A DNA stretch of 64,000 nt from JAAXPZ01 sp965215705 (GTDB lineage: Bacteria > Campylobacterota > Campylobacteria > Campylobacterales > Sulfurovaceae). Positions 43,310 through 52,770 of this stretch are shown one piece after another. The stretch is taken from the NCBI GenBank assembly GCA_965215705.1, contig CBDCEE010000008.1, positions 186,001 to 250,000 on the forward strand, written 5' to 3'. The translations under genes and the position numbers were made by a program. Position 1 is the first letter of the stretch, and each line of letters opens with the position of its first letter. Below the pieces are notes generated by a model. That model ran no database searches and was not told the origin of the DNA. It saw only the letters and a program-made list of their open reading frames with translations.

Positions 43310-43909
43310 CTATCCTGTCACTGTTTTGATAATGTAGTGTATATCTTTTTTGAGTGACCAGTGCTTGATATAGGCTTTGTTGATCGCTACTTTATCTGGC
43401 CAAATCACTTCTCTATTATAGCGTTCCGGGTCTTTCTCTTTGGCTAGGATCTCCTCTTCATCTTTGTATTTCAATGAAGCGGGGCCTGTAATCCCCGGCC
43501 GCATAGTGAGAATAGCTCTATCCTCCCCCTCTAGCCTGTCTGCAAATCCGGGGACATCCGGTCTAGGGCCGACAAAACTCATCGAACCAAACAGTACATT
43601 TAAAAGCTGAGGAAGCTCATCGATTTTTGTTTTTCTGAAAAACATACCACTTTTAGTAATGCGACTGTCTCCACTGGTAGTTACTGTGGTATCCACACCA
43701 ACGATAGGCTTCATACTCTTAATCTTCAGCACATCAAAGGGCTTCCCCTCTCTGCCGATACGCTTTTGCATAAAAAGCCCATTGCTTTTTGTCTCTATAG
43801 AAGCAATGATCCAGGCGAGTATGATAAGCCACCATAACAGACCTATCCCAACCAGCGATAGAATGATGTCAAAGGATCGTTTTTTTATGCGCTCTGTACT
43901 GCTTAGCAT
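43310..43909 (-). CDS. pglC: Undecaprenyl-phosphate sugar phosphotransferase of the PglC type
   Basis: PglC moves the bacillosamine phosphate to undecaprenyl phosphate, starting the lipid-linked glycan. It is the small monotopic type (199 residues): re-entrant helix near residues 12-35, then QKRIGREGKPF, FFRKTKIDELPQL with the catalytic Asp-Glu pair, and FVGPRPDVPGF. It is separated from pglB by one base. Confidence 0.93.
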   Translation of the reverse strand: MLSSTERIKKRSFDIILSLVGIGLLWWLIILAWIIASIETKSNGLFMQKRIGREGKPFDVLKIKSMKPIVGVDTTVTTSGDSRITKSGMFFRKTKIDELPQLLNVLFGSMSFVGPRPDVPGFADRLEGEDRAILTMRPGITGPASLKYKDEEEILAKEKDPERYNREVIWPDKVAINKAYIKHWSLKKDIHYIIKTVTG

Positions 43910-46324
43910 CTATTTCTTTAATTTATAAATTTTACTATCTGGGGAGGAGACCACTAGTTCAAAAAGTGCTTTATCATATTTTCCCAGTATGAACATCTGT
44001 ACATACATAGATTCAAATGTCTGTACATCCATCACAATAAATCTCCCATAGCTTTTCATATATACAACCATATACTCCCCATCTCTATGATAGGATTGGG
44101 ACTGTAAAATGACTTTGCTGCTATTCGTATTTTGTGTCACGATAAAGTTTTTCACCTTTTCTTGCTTGCCACGGATCAGAATCTCACCTTTTTGAGCATT
44201 AAAGAGAACCCCATTGGCAAACCTTATCATCCCTCCTTTACTTGAGATGGCATTGGTAGGATAGAAGCTTGCATCTCTTAGCGTTTTCCCCGTATTGAGA
44301 TCAAGATTCCCAAAAACCATTACCGTAGGAAAGATATTGAGCATACGGTAAGGCATATAAAGATAGATCTCTCTTGTCTTTTTAGGAAGAGTATAGGTAT
44401 TGTCTTCTAGCTCGGATAAAAGAAGATTGGGGTCTAGCTGATCTGGCTGTCCATTTCTAAATAACACATCTGCAGCAATAGAGTAATTGGAATCCACATA
44501 GGTCTCTACCGCCAACCGGCTAAGGTTTGCTGCTAACTCGGGAGAGTTGGTCTGCATGATCTTGGAGATGATAAAGTTATCATTGTTATGCTTTCCTCCA
44601 TCAATAAGCGTGGAAGTATCAGAGTAATACCATACAGGATAACCATAGTCCCACCATGTCAAGGTATAGTCTTTGGAGGAGGCGAGCTGATTGAGCTTGT
44701 CAAGATCCTGAACCTCTGCCTTCTTCAGTACCGTTGGTACTTTATAGCCAATAATATGTGTAATATTGGGCAACAAGAACAGCATCGTCAATGCGATAAT
44801 ATAGAACCATTTTTCTATATGGTATTTATTTCTCTTCACCGCATATGCGAGAAGCGTAAAAAGAAGGATAAAAGTAAACGCGATATAGATATCATAAAAC
44901 TCTACTCTCGCTGCACTTAGCCCTTGTGTGAACATCTCACCAAAAACTGATATGGCGCCTTTTATCACGCGGGAGAAGGCTGTAGAAAAAGCACTTACTT
45001 TTTCTACAAAGCTAGCATTTCCCATATTGGGCATATAGCGCCATACCAAAGTGAAGAGTTGTTCGAGGAAAAAGAGTATGGAGAGAATCACAGAAAAAGG
45101 TATCAGCTTATTTTTGACTTTCTCTATGTCAGCGATATAGTAAAAAAGATAGATGAGAGACAGTGCAGCCATGGGCACAGCATAGACGGTAAACCTAAGA
45201 CCCCCTGCCAGTGCGAACACCCCTATACCCACCAAGGGAAGTGCCAATATAAATGCACGATATCGCATGACCAGCACCATATATCCAACCAGCGACAAAA
45301 TCACACCCAATTGAGAACCGGAAATACGGTTTGCAAATGTTGAGAAAGGGATCTCTCCGGCTTCACGAACAGTTTGAACAACAGAGTAAAAATGCAGTCC
45401 ACTCTCTTTTGTCCCAGTTGAGATATAGTTTGCTATTTTCCCTAGAACCAGATGGAGTACATTCCCAAAAAATAGAAATGCGACAAAAAGTACTCCGGTA
45501 ATAAGCATTAATCGCTTCTGATCCAATGTTGATCTTTTTAAGATAACATAGAGAAGTATCAATACAAGGATCTTCGCAAGGTAAGAGAAAGGCGAAGCTA
45601 GAGGAAAAGGCAAAAGAGCCACAAAGATCAAGATCAAAGAGAGGTAGGTAGTATTGTCATTTCGATGATAAAAGGTCATATACAGCGCATACATAATCCC
45701 CATTGCATACACAACAGAAAGCCCAGCATCATAAAGGAAAGGGTAGATCGCTATCGTAATAGCCGCATAGAGGGCAGACCGTAGATTGAAATCTATGGTA
45801 CTCTTCATCAAAAAGAATAAGATAAACATAGGCGCCATAGCGGAGAACATATCAGTATCATAGTATCCTGCCATGGTTCGGTTATAATAACTCCAGGTAA
45901 TCGCACCCAGTAAAGCTGCAAAGAATCCCCATAAAGACCTGCCATAAAGCCTTGCTATCAAGATAATGGGTACCACCACCAAACTGGAGATGATCGCAGG
46001 CATATAAAGAGTGACAGTTTCTAATGAGAAAGGGGTGATTTTAGTCAAGAGTGTTGTAAAAAAGATCACGCCATAATCCCACATACCAAATACCCGAGGG
46101 TTCTCTGTATGCAGACCAAAAAGTTCTTTCTGTGCCCCTGAAGCAAAGAAATAACCATCATTAGTATTGATCATCAGTTGACCATTCCACAAGAAGCTTG
46201 GGTTATCTTGAAGCTGATATATCCAGATCATACGAATCGCAAAGCTAAAGGCATATGCCAAAAGCATCAATCCAAATACCTGTCCGGTAGTTATTTGATT
46301 GGTACCCAATTTATTTTGATTCAC
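43910..46324 (-). CDS. pglB: Oligosaccharyltransferase PglB (STT3 family)
   Basis: PglB transfers the glycan from undecaprenyl pyrophosphate to Asn in D/E-X-N-X-S/T sequons in the periplasm. The 804-residue protein has about 13 membrane helices, an early NTNDGYFF loop (a DxD-like region) and, at about residue 556, WWDYGYPVWYYSD with the WWDYG sequon-binding motif. It ends AYVQMF-like (YVQMFILGKYDKALFE), as in Campylobacter. It is about 90 residues longer than C. jejuni PglB. It overlaps the GT2 gene by 4 nt. Confidence 0.94.
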   Translation of the reverse strand: MNQNKLGTNQITTGQVFGLMLLAYAFSFAIRMIWIYQLQDNPSFLWNGQLMINTNDGYFFASGAQKELFGLHTENPRVFGMWDYGVIFFTTLLTKITPFSLETVTLYMPAIISSLVVVPIILIARLYGRSLWGFFAALLGAITWSYYNRTMAGYYDTDMFSAMAPMFILFFLMKSTIDFNLRSALYAAITIAIYPFLYDAGLSVVYAMGIMYALYMTFYHRNDNTTYLSLILIFVALLPFPLASPFSYLAKILVLILLYVILKRSTLDQKRLMLITGVLFVAFLFFGNVLHLVLGKIANYISTGTKESGLHFYSVVQTVREAGEIPFSTFANRISGSQLGVILSLVGYMVLVMRYRAFILALPLVGIGVFALAGGLRFTVYAVPMAALSLIYLFYYIADIEKVKNKLIPFSVILSILFFLEQLFTLVWRYMPNMGNASFVEKVSAFSTAFSRVIKGAISVFGEMFTQGLSAARVEFYDIYIAFTFILLFTLLAYAVKRNKYHIEKWFYIIALTMLFLLPNITHIIGYKVPTVLKKAEVQDLDKLNQLASSKDYTLTWWDYGYPVWYYSDTSTLIDGGKHNNDNFIISKIMQTNSPELAANLSRLAVETYVDSNYSIAADVLFRNGQPDQLDPNLLLSELEDNTYTLPKKTREIYLYMPYRMLNIFPTVMVFGNLDLNTGKTLRDASFYPTNAISSKGGMIRFANGVLFNAQKGEILIRGKQEKVKNFIVTQNTNSSKVILQSQSYHRDGEYMVVYMKSYGRFIVMDVQTFESMYVQMFILGKYDKALFELVVSSPDSKIYKLKK

Positions 46325-47337
46325 TTTTTACCTTTTATATACTGATTCATGATACTAAAAATACCCATAAGCGATCCTACCCCATACGAAAAATGAAGGG
46401 TTAAAAAGCTCATGATTAAATATTTGAGAGTATTGACATTATTTTTTAATCTAAAACTTATGATTATAACCAAAGAGAGATAACTAACTAATGAGAGAGC
46501 ACTTACCCATACTATCTTAGGAAAAACAAAGGCTATCCCCATAGGTATGAGTAGAGATAAAATAAAAAACAGTGGAATAAAATGTCGTAAGCTTAATGAG
46601 TGCAATGTCTTTGTATAGTAAGCAGTTAATATATTCCAAAAGCCATTTTGGTACTGGTTTTTAGCTAAAGCAGAAAAATCTTCCCTTGCATAGTAAGTAC
46701 ATTGTATACTTGGGATAAGATATATTTTTCCACCACCATTTACAATACGTTTATTGAGCTCTATATCTTGGTTTCGTATCAGTCTTTCATCAAACAATCC
46801 ATAGGTATCAAATACACTTCTTCGGTAACATCCAAATGCCACAGTGTCTACTTCTGTAACTTCATTACAACCTGTTCTAAACATAGCATTCCCTACACCA
46901 AATTTATGCATCAATACTTCTTTGATAGACAAAGATTTTTTATTTTTATTTTTGACATTGGTTAAGAGTATACCTCCCACACAGTCTGCATCCAAATGTT
47001 GTATATTTTCTACTAATTTTATGAAGTAGTTTTTCCCATATTCTGCATGTGCAGAGAGGATAAACACAAATTCTCCACTACTTGCTTCTATCCCTAAATT
47101 CATGCCGATAGGTGTATCTTTTTGTCTGTTTTCAAGGATAGAGATAAAGGGGTATTTACTATGATACGCTTGCACTAATTTTCTCGTACTATCTTCACTC
47201 ATACCATCTACAACAAAAATTTCTATCTTTTCATTAGGATAATCTGCATCTAGTATAGAATCCACACATGATGAAATATATTTTTCTTCATTTAGTGTGG
47301 GGATAATGATAGAGATACGAGGTATGGTATTATGCAT
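46321..47337 (-). CDS. Family 2 glycosyltransferase with C-terminal membrane helices
   Basis: The GT-A domain has ISIIIPTLNEEKYISSCVDS at the N-terminus, VVDGMSEDST and an ILSAHAEYG segment; about three membrane helices follow from residue 240. It resembles ExoA/succinoglycan-type enzymes. The sugar is unknown. ATG 47346 and ATG 47337 are both possible; 47337 (MHNTIPRIS) overlaps the previous stop by 8 nt. It is between pglB and an acetyltransferase gene, so it probably extends the glycan. Confidence 0.85.
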   Translation of the reverse strand: MHNTIPRISIIIPTLNEEKYISSCVDSILDADYPNEKIEIFVVDGMSEDSTRKLVQAYHSKYPFISILENRQKDTPIGMNLGIEASSGEFVFILSAHAEYGKNYFIKLVENIQHLDADCVGGILLTNVKNKNKKSLSIKEVLMHKFGVGNAMFRTGCNEVTEVDTVAFGCYRRSVFDTYGLFDERLIRNQDIELNKRIVNGGGKIYLIPSIQCTYYAREDFSALAKNQYQNGFWNILTAYYTKTLHSLSLRHFIPLFFILSLLIPMGIAFVFPKIVWVSALSLVSYLSLVIIISFRLKNNVNTLKYLIMSFLTLHFSYGVGSLMGIFSIMNQYIKGKK

Positions 47338-47827
47338 CGTCTTCATTCACTATTCTAATAGGTATGCCTACTGCCTTAGTATTATCAGGGATACTACTAT
47401 TGACCAAACTTCCTGCACCAACAATACTCTTTTCACCAATGATGATACCCTCTTTTGTCGATAAGATATTACATCTCATACCTATGTATGCCCCTTGCTT
47501 TATATGTATCATGGTGTGCTCTTGGTCTTTCCCATGAGAAGCAAAATAACAGCCATAAGAGATCGTCACATTCTCCTCTATGATCATTTTCTCTATGGCA
47601 ACATCATCCAGATAGCACTTCATCCCTATAAAAACATTTTTTCCTATATTAAACCCTATCATTCGGTATAGTGCGACCCGTAGATTTGTAAACGGTACAT
47701 TCGGTATGATCACCACATTGATATATTTTCGGATGGGTTTCCAGATGATGGTTGTTAAAGGATATTTCGCATAGTACGGTGGTTCTTTTTTGAGTACTTT
47801 CTTATAAAACTGTTCAACCATATACAT
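47330..47827 (-). CDS. Left-handed beta-helix acyltransferase
   Basis: A 165-residue hexapeptide-repeat protein of the WcaF/NodL type: NVFIGMKCYLDDVAIEKMIIEENVTISYGCYF and later GAYIGMRCNIL, IIIGEKSIVGAGSLV are beta-helix rungs (given here as short landmarks). Such enzymes usually O-acetylate sugars with acetyl-CoA. The start forms TAATG with the upstream stop codon. It could conceivably stand in for PglD, but the sequence type argues for an O-acetyltransferase. Confidence 0.82.
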   Translation of the reverse strand: MYMVEQFYKKVLKKEPPYYAKYPLTTIIWKPIRKYINVVIIPNVPFTNLRVALYRMIGFNIGKNVFIGMKCYLDDVAIEKMIIEENVTISYGCYFASHGKDQEHTMIHIKQGAYIGMRCNILSTKEGIIIGEKSIVGAGSLVNSSIPDNTKAVGIPIRIVNEDDA

Positions 47828-49659
47828 TATGCATCTTCTTTGTATAGCTTTGGTATAGCATTCACTATGTTGATCACTTCTGTAAAATCCATCCCTAAGG
47901 TATCCAGATACCAGCGAATATTTTGATATCTTGGACGATTTTCATCCTTCACCAGTGCCAATGCCTCTTCTCGTGTGATATCCCCTTCTCGGATCTGATT
48001 ACTCCTAAAGGTATCATGCTCCGTAAATCCGGCAACAGTATAGTACACATAGTTATAGAACCCTGCTGTACCATCTCCGATTCTCCATGTCGTACTTGTA
48101 TCTATAGCAGTCTCCCAACCGTAACCATCTATCAAAGTACTGTTTACCTCATTTTCATCCCATCGCCAATAGTCAAAGATATGATAATAATCTTTCTTTT
48201 CAGTAAAACTTCTATAATATTCTCCTGAAAGTGTATCCCATAAAGAGCTATTAAAATAACCTGGGCTTTCCAGCATTGCCTTAAATCGTTTTGAATGATA
48301 CCTAAGTTGCTTCATAGCACCATGACTATAGACTCTCTTCTCTTCAAAATCCGGAGGTATGCCCAAAAATCCTGTTTTGAAATGCGTCACTTCCAGAGGA
48401 TTTACTCCCCAAAGGTTCAACTGGATGCCTGTTTGCTTTTTCACTGTTTCCACATGCCTAAAAAAGTGTTTGTCACCCGCAGTTAGCATCGCCATCATAC
48501 CCAGATGTGGAGACTTGAGCCATGCCTCTAAATTCATTTTTATATTTTTTCTTTTTTGTGAGATATCGGCAGCAATAATGATATTCTCTACACCCATATC
48601 TCCACACATCTGACTGATATTACGTCGTCCCAGATCTGTTACCATCCCCCAGTCATAGGTATATGTTATCGGTTTCATTTCAAGCTCTTTGACGATGAGA
48701 TGTAACCCATAACAGCTATCACGCCCTCCGGAGAACGGCACGATGCAATCCTCCCCATTTTCACGGCGGTAGGATTCTACTAATTTAAATAGTTCTTCTT
48801 TAGGTCTAGGCCTATTGCGTAACTTATAGTTATGACAATAGTTACACACTCCTTCTTCATCAAACTTGATATACGGCATCGTTTCAGGCAAGATACAGCG
48901 GGTACACCGTCTGATACCTTTATTCTCCACATATTCCAACAGATGCTCTTCTGTTTTGTTAAATTTGAATTCCGGTATGAGGTCTTCTGTTCTATGTGAT
49001 TCATCACGGATAGCCATCTCTTCTTGTGAACTTGGAATCTCTATAAAAAAAGCCTCTTCCCTGACTTGTTGTATATCCGAACACATGATCTGAGTGAGGG
49101 GGTATCTCTCAGATGCAAAGTATATATCGCCCTCTTTGTTGCCTGTATATAAACTACCATTGTTAGAAAAAAGCAGGATCTTCCCTTGCTCGGGAACCAC
49201 CAGTGCACAGGCGATAATGCCACGACAAAGAGAAAAAATCTTCTCTGGTACTGCGGCAAGGTCTCCCCCCTCTTCCAAATGCTCCTGTGCGATCGCAACG
49301 ATCAACTCTGAGTCGATCTGAAGCGTTCTCTGTGCATTGATCTTCTCCCATACTTCCGCTTCATTCACAATGATCCCATTGTGTATAGCACAGATATGCT
49401 CTCTCACTACCGGCTGATTATCCCCCAGCCCATTGGTGATCAGCCTGCTATGCCCCAATACGACCTTTGAAGAGAATGGCTGTACTTTTTTGAGGAGTTT
49501 TTCAATCTTATAATCAGCACGATATACCTTATAGCTATCCTTTTCATAGCAGATCAAACCACTCGAATCCATACCGCGTTGTTCAGAATGCTTTACCAGT
49601 GTTTCAATATCTTCTTGATTGACTCTCTCGGGTGAAACCTGCCCAAATATACCGCACAT
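47827..49659 (-). CDS. Class II glutaminase fused to WbpG-type N-acetyl sugar amidotransferase
   Basis: Residues 1-200 are an Ntn glutaminase: Cys2 in MCGIFGQV, HSRLITNG and AIHNGIIVN. After about residue 248 comes the WbpG/PseA-like part: CTRCILPETMPYIKFD, GVCNYCHNY (a zinc-like cysteine set) and the ATP loop VPFSGGRDSCYG. WbpG-type enzymes turn an acetamido sugar into an acetamidino sugar and normally take ammonia from a separate HisH/HisF-like pair. Here the ammonia source is built in, giving a layout like asparagine synthetase B. It is in the middle of the glycan locus, where the substrate is probably a diacetamido-uronic acid. Confidence 0.85.
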   Translation of the reverse strand: MCGIFGQVSPERVNQEDIETLVKHSEQRGMDSSGLICYEKDSYKVYRADYKIEKLLKKVQPFSSKVVLGHSRLITNGLGDNQPVVREHICAIHNGIIVNEAEVWEKINAQRTLQIDSELIVAIAQEHLEEGGDLAAVPEKIFSLCRGIIACALVVPEQGKILLFSNNGSLYTGNKEGDIYFASERYPLTQIMCSDIQQVREEAFFIEIPSSQEEMAIRDESHRTEDLIPEFKFNKTEEHLLEYVENKGIRRCTRCILPETMPYIKFDEEGVCNYCHNYKLRNRPRPKEELFKLVESYRRENGEDCIVPFSGGRDSCYGLHLIVKELEMKPITYTYDWGMVTDLGRRNISQMCGDMGVENIIIAADISQKRKNIKMNLEAWLKSPHLGMMAMLTAGDKHFFRHVETVKKQTGIQLNLWGVNPLEVTHFKTGFLGIPPDFEEKRVYSHGAMKQLRYHSKRFKAMLESPGYFNSSLWDTLSGEYYRSFTEKKDYYHIFDYWRWDENEVNSTLIDGYGWETAIDTSTTWRIGDGTAGFYNYVYYTVAGFTEHDTFRSNQIREGDITREEALALVKDENRPRYQNIRWYLDTLGMDFTEVINIVNAIPKLYKEDA

Positions 49660-49670
49660 CCAATGTCCTT

Positions 49671-50822
49671 TTAGTTGCTTTCTCTTATTAGTTTATCATA
49701 AAGTCTGGTAAGTTTCTCTTCTTGTGCACCCCAGCTTAACACATAGAGATCTTCCGCATGTATCTTTGGGAGTGTCTCCATCTCTTCAAATGCCTTGATC
49801 GCCTTATAGATACTCTCTGCATCCAGATCGCTGCACTTGCCAAGATCATATCTCTCAACCACCTGCACGATATCAGGAAAATCAGATGCCAGCACAGGGA
49901 TCTCTGCAAAGCAGTACTCAAACAACTTGTTTGGTAGACAATAATAGTCACTCAATGATACATTCTGGATCAAACACAATCCAACATCTGCACTCTTTGC
50001 AATGGATACGACTTTTTCATGTGGTACTGCATCATGCACATAGATATTGGGATATGTTTCACCCAACTTTTTCAGTGCATCACTCAACATCCCATAGCCT
50101 AAAAAGACCAAACTGGATTTTGTATCAGTACGTTTAAATGCCTCTGTGATCAGGTCAATCCCCCGTCCATGCCCTAGGATACCGATATATAGAAATATCT
50201 TAGAATCATCCGGAATAGAAAAATACTCTCTCAAATAGTGCGTATCATACGCCACTGTCTCACTCTCCAATACCGGTGCATTGAGAATGATCTCTGACTG
50301 TTTTTCCCCGATATGCTCCTGATACCACTGCTCAATAGAAGGACTTACCACGATCAATACATCAACGGCTCTCCACAATATTTTCTCAGCAAAGCGTGTA
50401 AGCTTACTCAGTGTTTTGGTTAGCCCGTTTCTATCTGACTCTAACTCGTGGGCATCATAGATGAGTTTGGCTCCTGTAAAGAGTTTTACCATCACACCCA
50501 GGGGCAAGACCAGTGTATCATGGCAGTGGATCACTTTAGGCTTGATTTTAATCGCCTTAAAGAACATCTTAAAGGTAAGTTCAAATAGTGTAAAGATATG
50601 TCTTATCACTTTGGGTAGAGAGGTAAGCTTTCTTGATTGTAATACAATCGAATAGATATGGAGTCTTTTGTTTGCACTGCCTGTATGGCTAGCACCCTCA
50701 TCAAGAGTCACCCCGATCCCACTTACATGAAAGAGATCATTTGAATGTGCGATACTATTCATCTCTTTCAGTATCCTGGAGTCAGAGTTTATATCGGTAT
50801 GTGTTAAGTGTAGAATGTTCAT
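49671..50822 (-). CDS. Family 4 glycosyltransferase
   Basis: A GT-B fold protein of about 383 residues: N-terminal MNILHLTHTDINSDSRIL, VIHCHDTLVLPLG, and the C-terminal nucleotide-sugar domain with IFLYIGILGHGRGIDLI and FEYCFAEIPVLASDFPDI, the family E-x7-E region. Retaining activity on an unknown sugar is expected. The ATG at 50822 has AAGAG nearby; a GTG 15 nt upstream is in frame. Spacing to the next glycan gene is 11 nt. Confidence 0.88.
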   Translation of the reverse strand: MNILHLTHTDINSDSRILKEMNSIAHSNDLFHVSGIGVTLDEGASHTGSANKRLHIYSIVLQSRKLTSLPKVIRHIFTLFELTFKMFFKAIKIKPKVIHCHDTLVLPLGVMVKLFTGAKLIYDAHELESDRNGLTKTLSKLTRFAEKILWRAVDVLIVVSPSIEQWYQEHIGEKQSEIILNAPVLESETVAYDTHYLREYFSIPDDSKIFLYIGILGHGRGIDLITEAFKRTDTKSSLVFLGYGMLSDALKKLGETYPNIYVHDAVPHEKVVSIAKSADVGLCLIQNVSLSDYYCLPNKLFEYCFAEIPVLASDFPDIVQVVERYDLGKCSDLDAESIYKAIKAFEEMETLPKIHAEDLYVLSWGAQEEKLTRLYDKLIRESN

Positions 50823-50844
50823 AGTCTCTTTATTCACCTTTTCT

Positions 50845-51507
50845 TTATATTTTTTTCAGTACATAGTAATTATGATATGGATTGGTATGAAATGTGCCTT
50901 TTTCTACAATAGAAAAATATGTTTGAATAATTTTTTCAATATTTTTACGTTTAGTTCTGTCATCATAATCAATCTCCCAAAAATGACCACTCCCTAAGAT
51001 TGTATTACCTCGTATTTTTATAAAAAGCGGTATAGAAAATACTTTTAACTTTGGTAATCTTAGTTGCATATTGAATCCAAAGAATTTTTTAAACTCTGGT
51101 AAAGTGATGATTACATACTTATTACTCGCAAGGCTTAATTGCTCTACACTTTTTTCAAATAAATCAAACTCAATATGTTCTAAAACTTCCGAACATAGTA
51201 TGACATCAGACTTGGTACTTATGAGTGAGTTTAAGTCTAAAATATTTCCAACTATATCTGGTTGTAAATTTTGATTGATATCAAATGTTACAAAATCAAA
51301 TTTTGCTTTTTTAAAAAAATCTGATACAAACCCATTTCCTTTCCCTACTTCTAGTATTTTTACTTTATTGATGCGTTTTGCATACTTATACAGTAAGCTT
51401 ATCTGTTCACTTAGTGAAAAAAGCTGATATTTATCAAAATAATCTTCGTCAAAATAGGCATTTTGACTTAATTCACTTTCTCTTTTAAATCCTTTGGTAT
51501 TACTCAT
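50845..51507 (-). CDS. SAM-dependent methyltransferase
   Basis: A 220-residue class I methyltransferase: KILEVGKGNGFVSDFF is the SAM-binding loop, FDFVTFDINQ the acidic second strand and DVILCSEVLEHIEFDLFE the post-II motif of the UbiG/MT11 group. It is clearly more AT-rich than the genes around, as is the flippase gene that follows, which suggests recent transfer. The substrate is probably a sugar of the surface glycan. Confidence 0.82.
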   Translation of the reverse strand: MSNTKGFKRESELSQNAYFDEDYFDKYQLFSLSEQISLLYKYAKRINKVKILEVGKGNGFVSDFFKKAKFDFVTFDINQNLQPDIVGNILDLNSLISTKSDVILCSEVLEHIEFDLFEKSVEQLSLASNKYVIITLPEFKKFFGFNMQLRLPKLKVFSIPLFIKIRGNTILGSGHFWEIDYDDRTKRKNIEKIIQTYFSIVEKGTFHTNPYHNYYVLKKI

Positions 51508-51516
51508 CTTTTTCCT

Positions 51517-52770
51517 TTATAAGACTTTTGCAATCTGTGCTGATATATATAAATAGTATATATATATGAAACTAAAAAGTATTGAAATTGTTTTCAATAC
51601 ATCATACGCATTATCATTGATTAAAAAACTACAAAAAATTGATATCGCAAATAATAGCTGCATATATATATTTATTTTTTGTTTTTCCCCGATATAAAGC
51701 ATAAAGCTCAAAGGGCTAGAGATGAATTTTATAAAAAACATTGGTGTTAATATCTGTACATACTCTCCAGCCTGATACCACTCTTGACCAAAGACCGTTA
51801 CAAAAATATCTACAGCAAAGAAATAAAGGATAATAGAGGGGATAAGACTAAGAAAAAACAGCTTTTTAAATGTTTCTTTATATATATGTTTAGCATTTCC
51901 ATATTTTTTAAAACTACGAGAAGCCTCTTCTCTGAATACATCTGATATCGCTGAAGAGATAAATGTAATTGGAAGTCCAAGTATTCTTTGTGTTAAATAA
52001 TAATAACCGGCTATTGTAGCATTAAAGAGTGCATTAAATAAAATAGGAATAACTTGATACGAAAACACATTTAACAAAGATGCCAATACATCAAATTTTG
52101 GAAATTGTATATACCTTTTCGCTACAGAAAGTATGGTTGTTTTTTTGATTTGCTTTAGTTTATTTCTGTCATTCTTCCATACCATTCTCCCAAGTATTGC
52201 AGTAGCAACCCCTTGACCTACTATTCCACTAGTTATGAGTCCACTGCTCCCAAATCCACCAAACCCCATACACAAATTTGTAGATGCGGTTGTTCCACTC
52301 TGTACAACCCTACTTGTTGCCAGCTGTTTATATTGCTTTCCCCTATTCAGCCAATAATTAAAACTCTGATACACCCCTGTCAACAAAACCGTAAACGGCA
52401 CGAAATAGAGCCATTGGGATATCTCAGGATTACCAAGCAATGCTGTGATCTGTGCATTGAAAACAAAAACAATCAACAATACCAACACGCTTACCAAAAA
52501 AGAGGTTGCTACAGAGAGCACCACAATATTAATGGCATCCTCGTCATCCTCGGGAAGCATGACCGCCAATTCATATCGCCCCGTCGCCACTACTGAAAGG
52601 ATCGAAGCCACACTCATGTACAGAGCAAATACCCCAAAATCCTCCGGCGTATAGATCCGTGTCAGTATCGGACTGATGGCGATCGGGATCGCTTGTGCGA
52701 TGGTGGTGCCTGTCATGAGGGTTAGGACATTGCGAGAAAACTCTGACTGTGGTTTGAATCTATCGATCAA
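51517..52770 (-). CDS. Wzx-type polysaccharide flippase
   Basis: A 417-residue integral membrane protein of the MOP superfamily with about 12 helices. It begins with FSRNVLTLMTGTTIAQAIPI and LTRIYTPEDFGVFALYM, a familiar Wzx start. It would flip undecaprenyl-linked repeat units. The start is TTG (AAGGTG upstream), inside the last codons of wbpD (11-nt overlap), since no ATG precedes the conserved first helix. The distal half is AT-rich. Confidence 0.88.
   Translation of the reverse strand: MIDRFKPQSEFSRNVLTLMTGTTIAQAIPIAISPILTRIYTPEDFGVFALYMSVASILSVVATGRYELAVMLPEDDEDAINIVVLSVATSFLVSVLVLLIVFVFNAQITALLGNPEISQWLYFVPFTVLLTGVYQSFNYWLNRGKQYKQLATSRVVQSGTTASTNLCMGFGGFGSSGLITSGIVGQGVATAILGRMVWKNDRNKLKQIKKTTILSVAKRYIQFPKFDVLASLLNVFSYQVIPILFNALFNATIAGYYYLTQRILGLPITFISSAISDVFREEASRSFKKYGNAKHIYKETFKKLFFLSLIPSIILYFFAVDIFVTVFGQEWYQAGEYVQILTPMFFIKFISSPLSFMLYIGEKQKINIYMQLLFAISIFCSFLINDNAYDVLKTISILFSFIYIYYLYISAQIAKVL

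Noticed and set aside
47330..47827. PglD function for the LbH acyltransferase
   Set aside because: The sequence resembles WcaF/NodL-type O-acetyltransferases more than PglD, which has a Rossmann-like N-terminal domain missing here.
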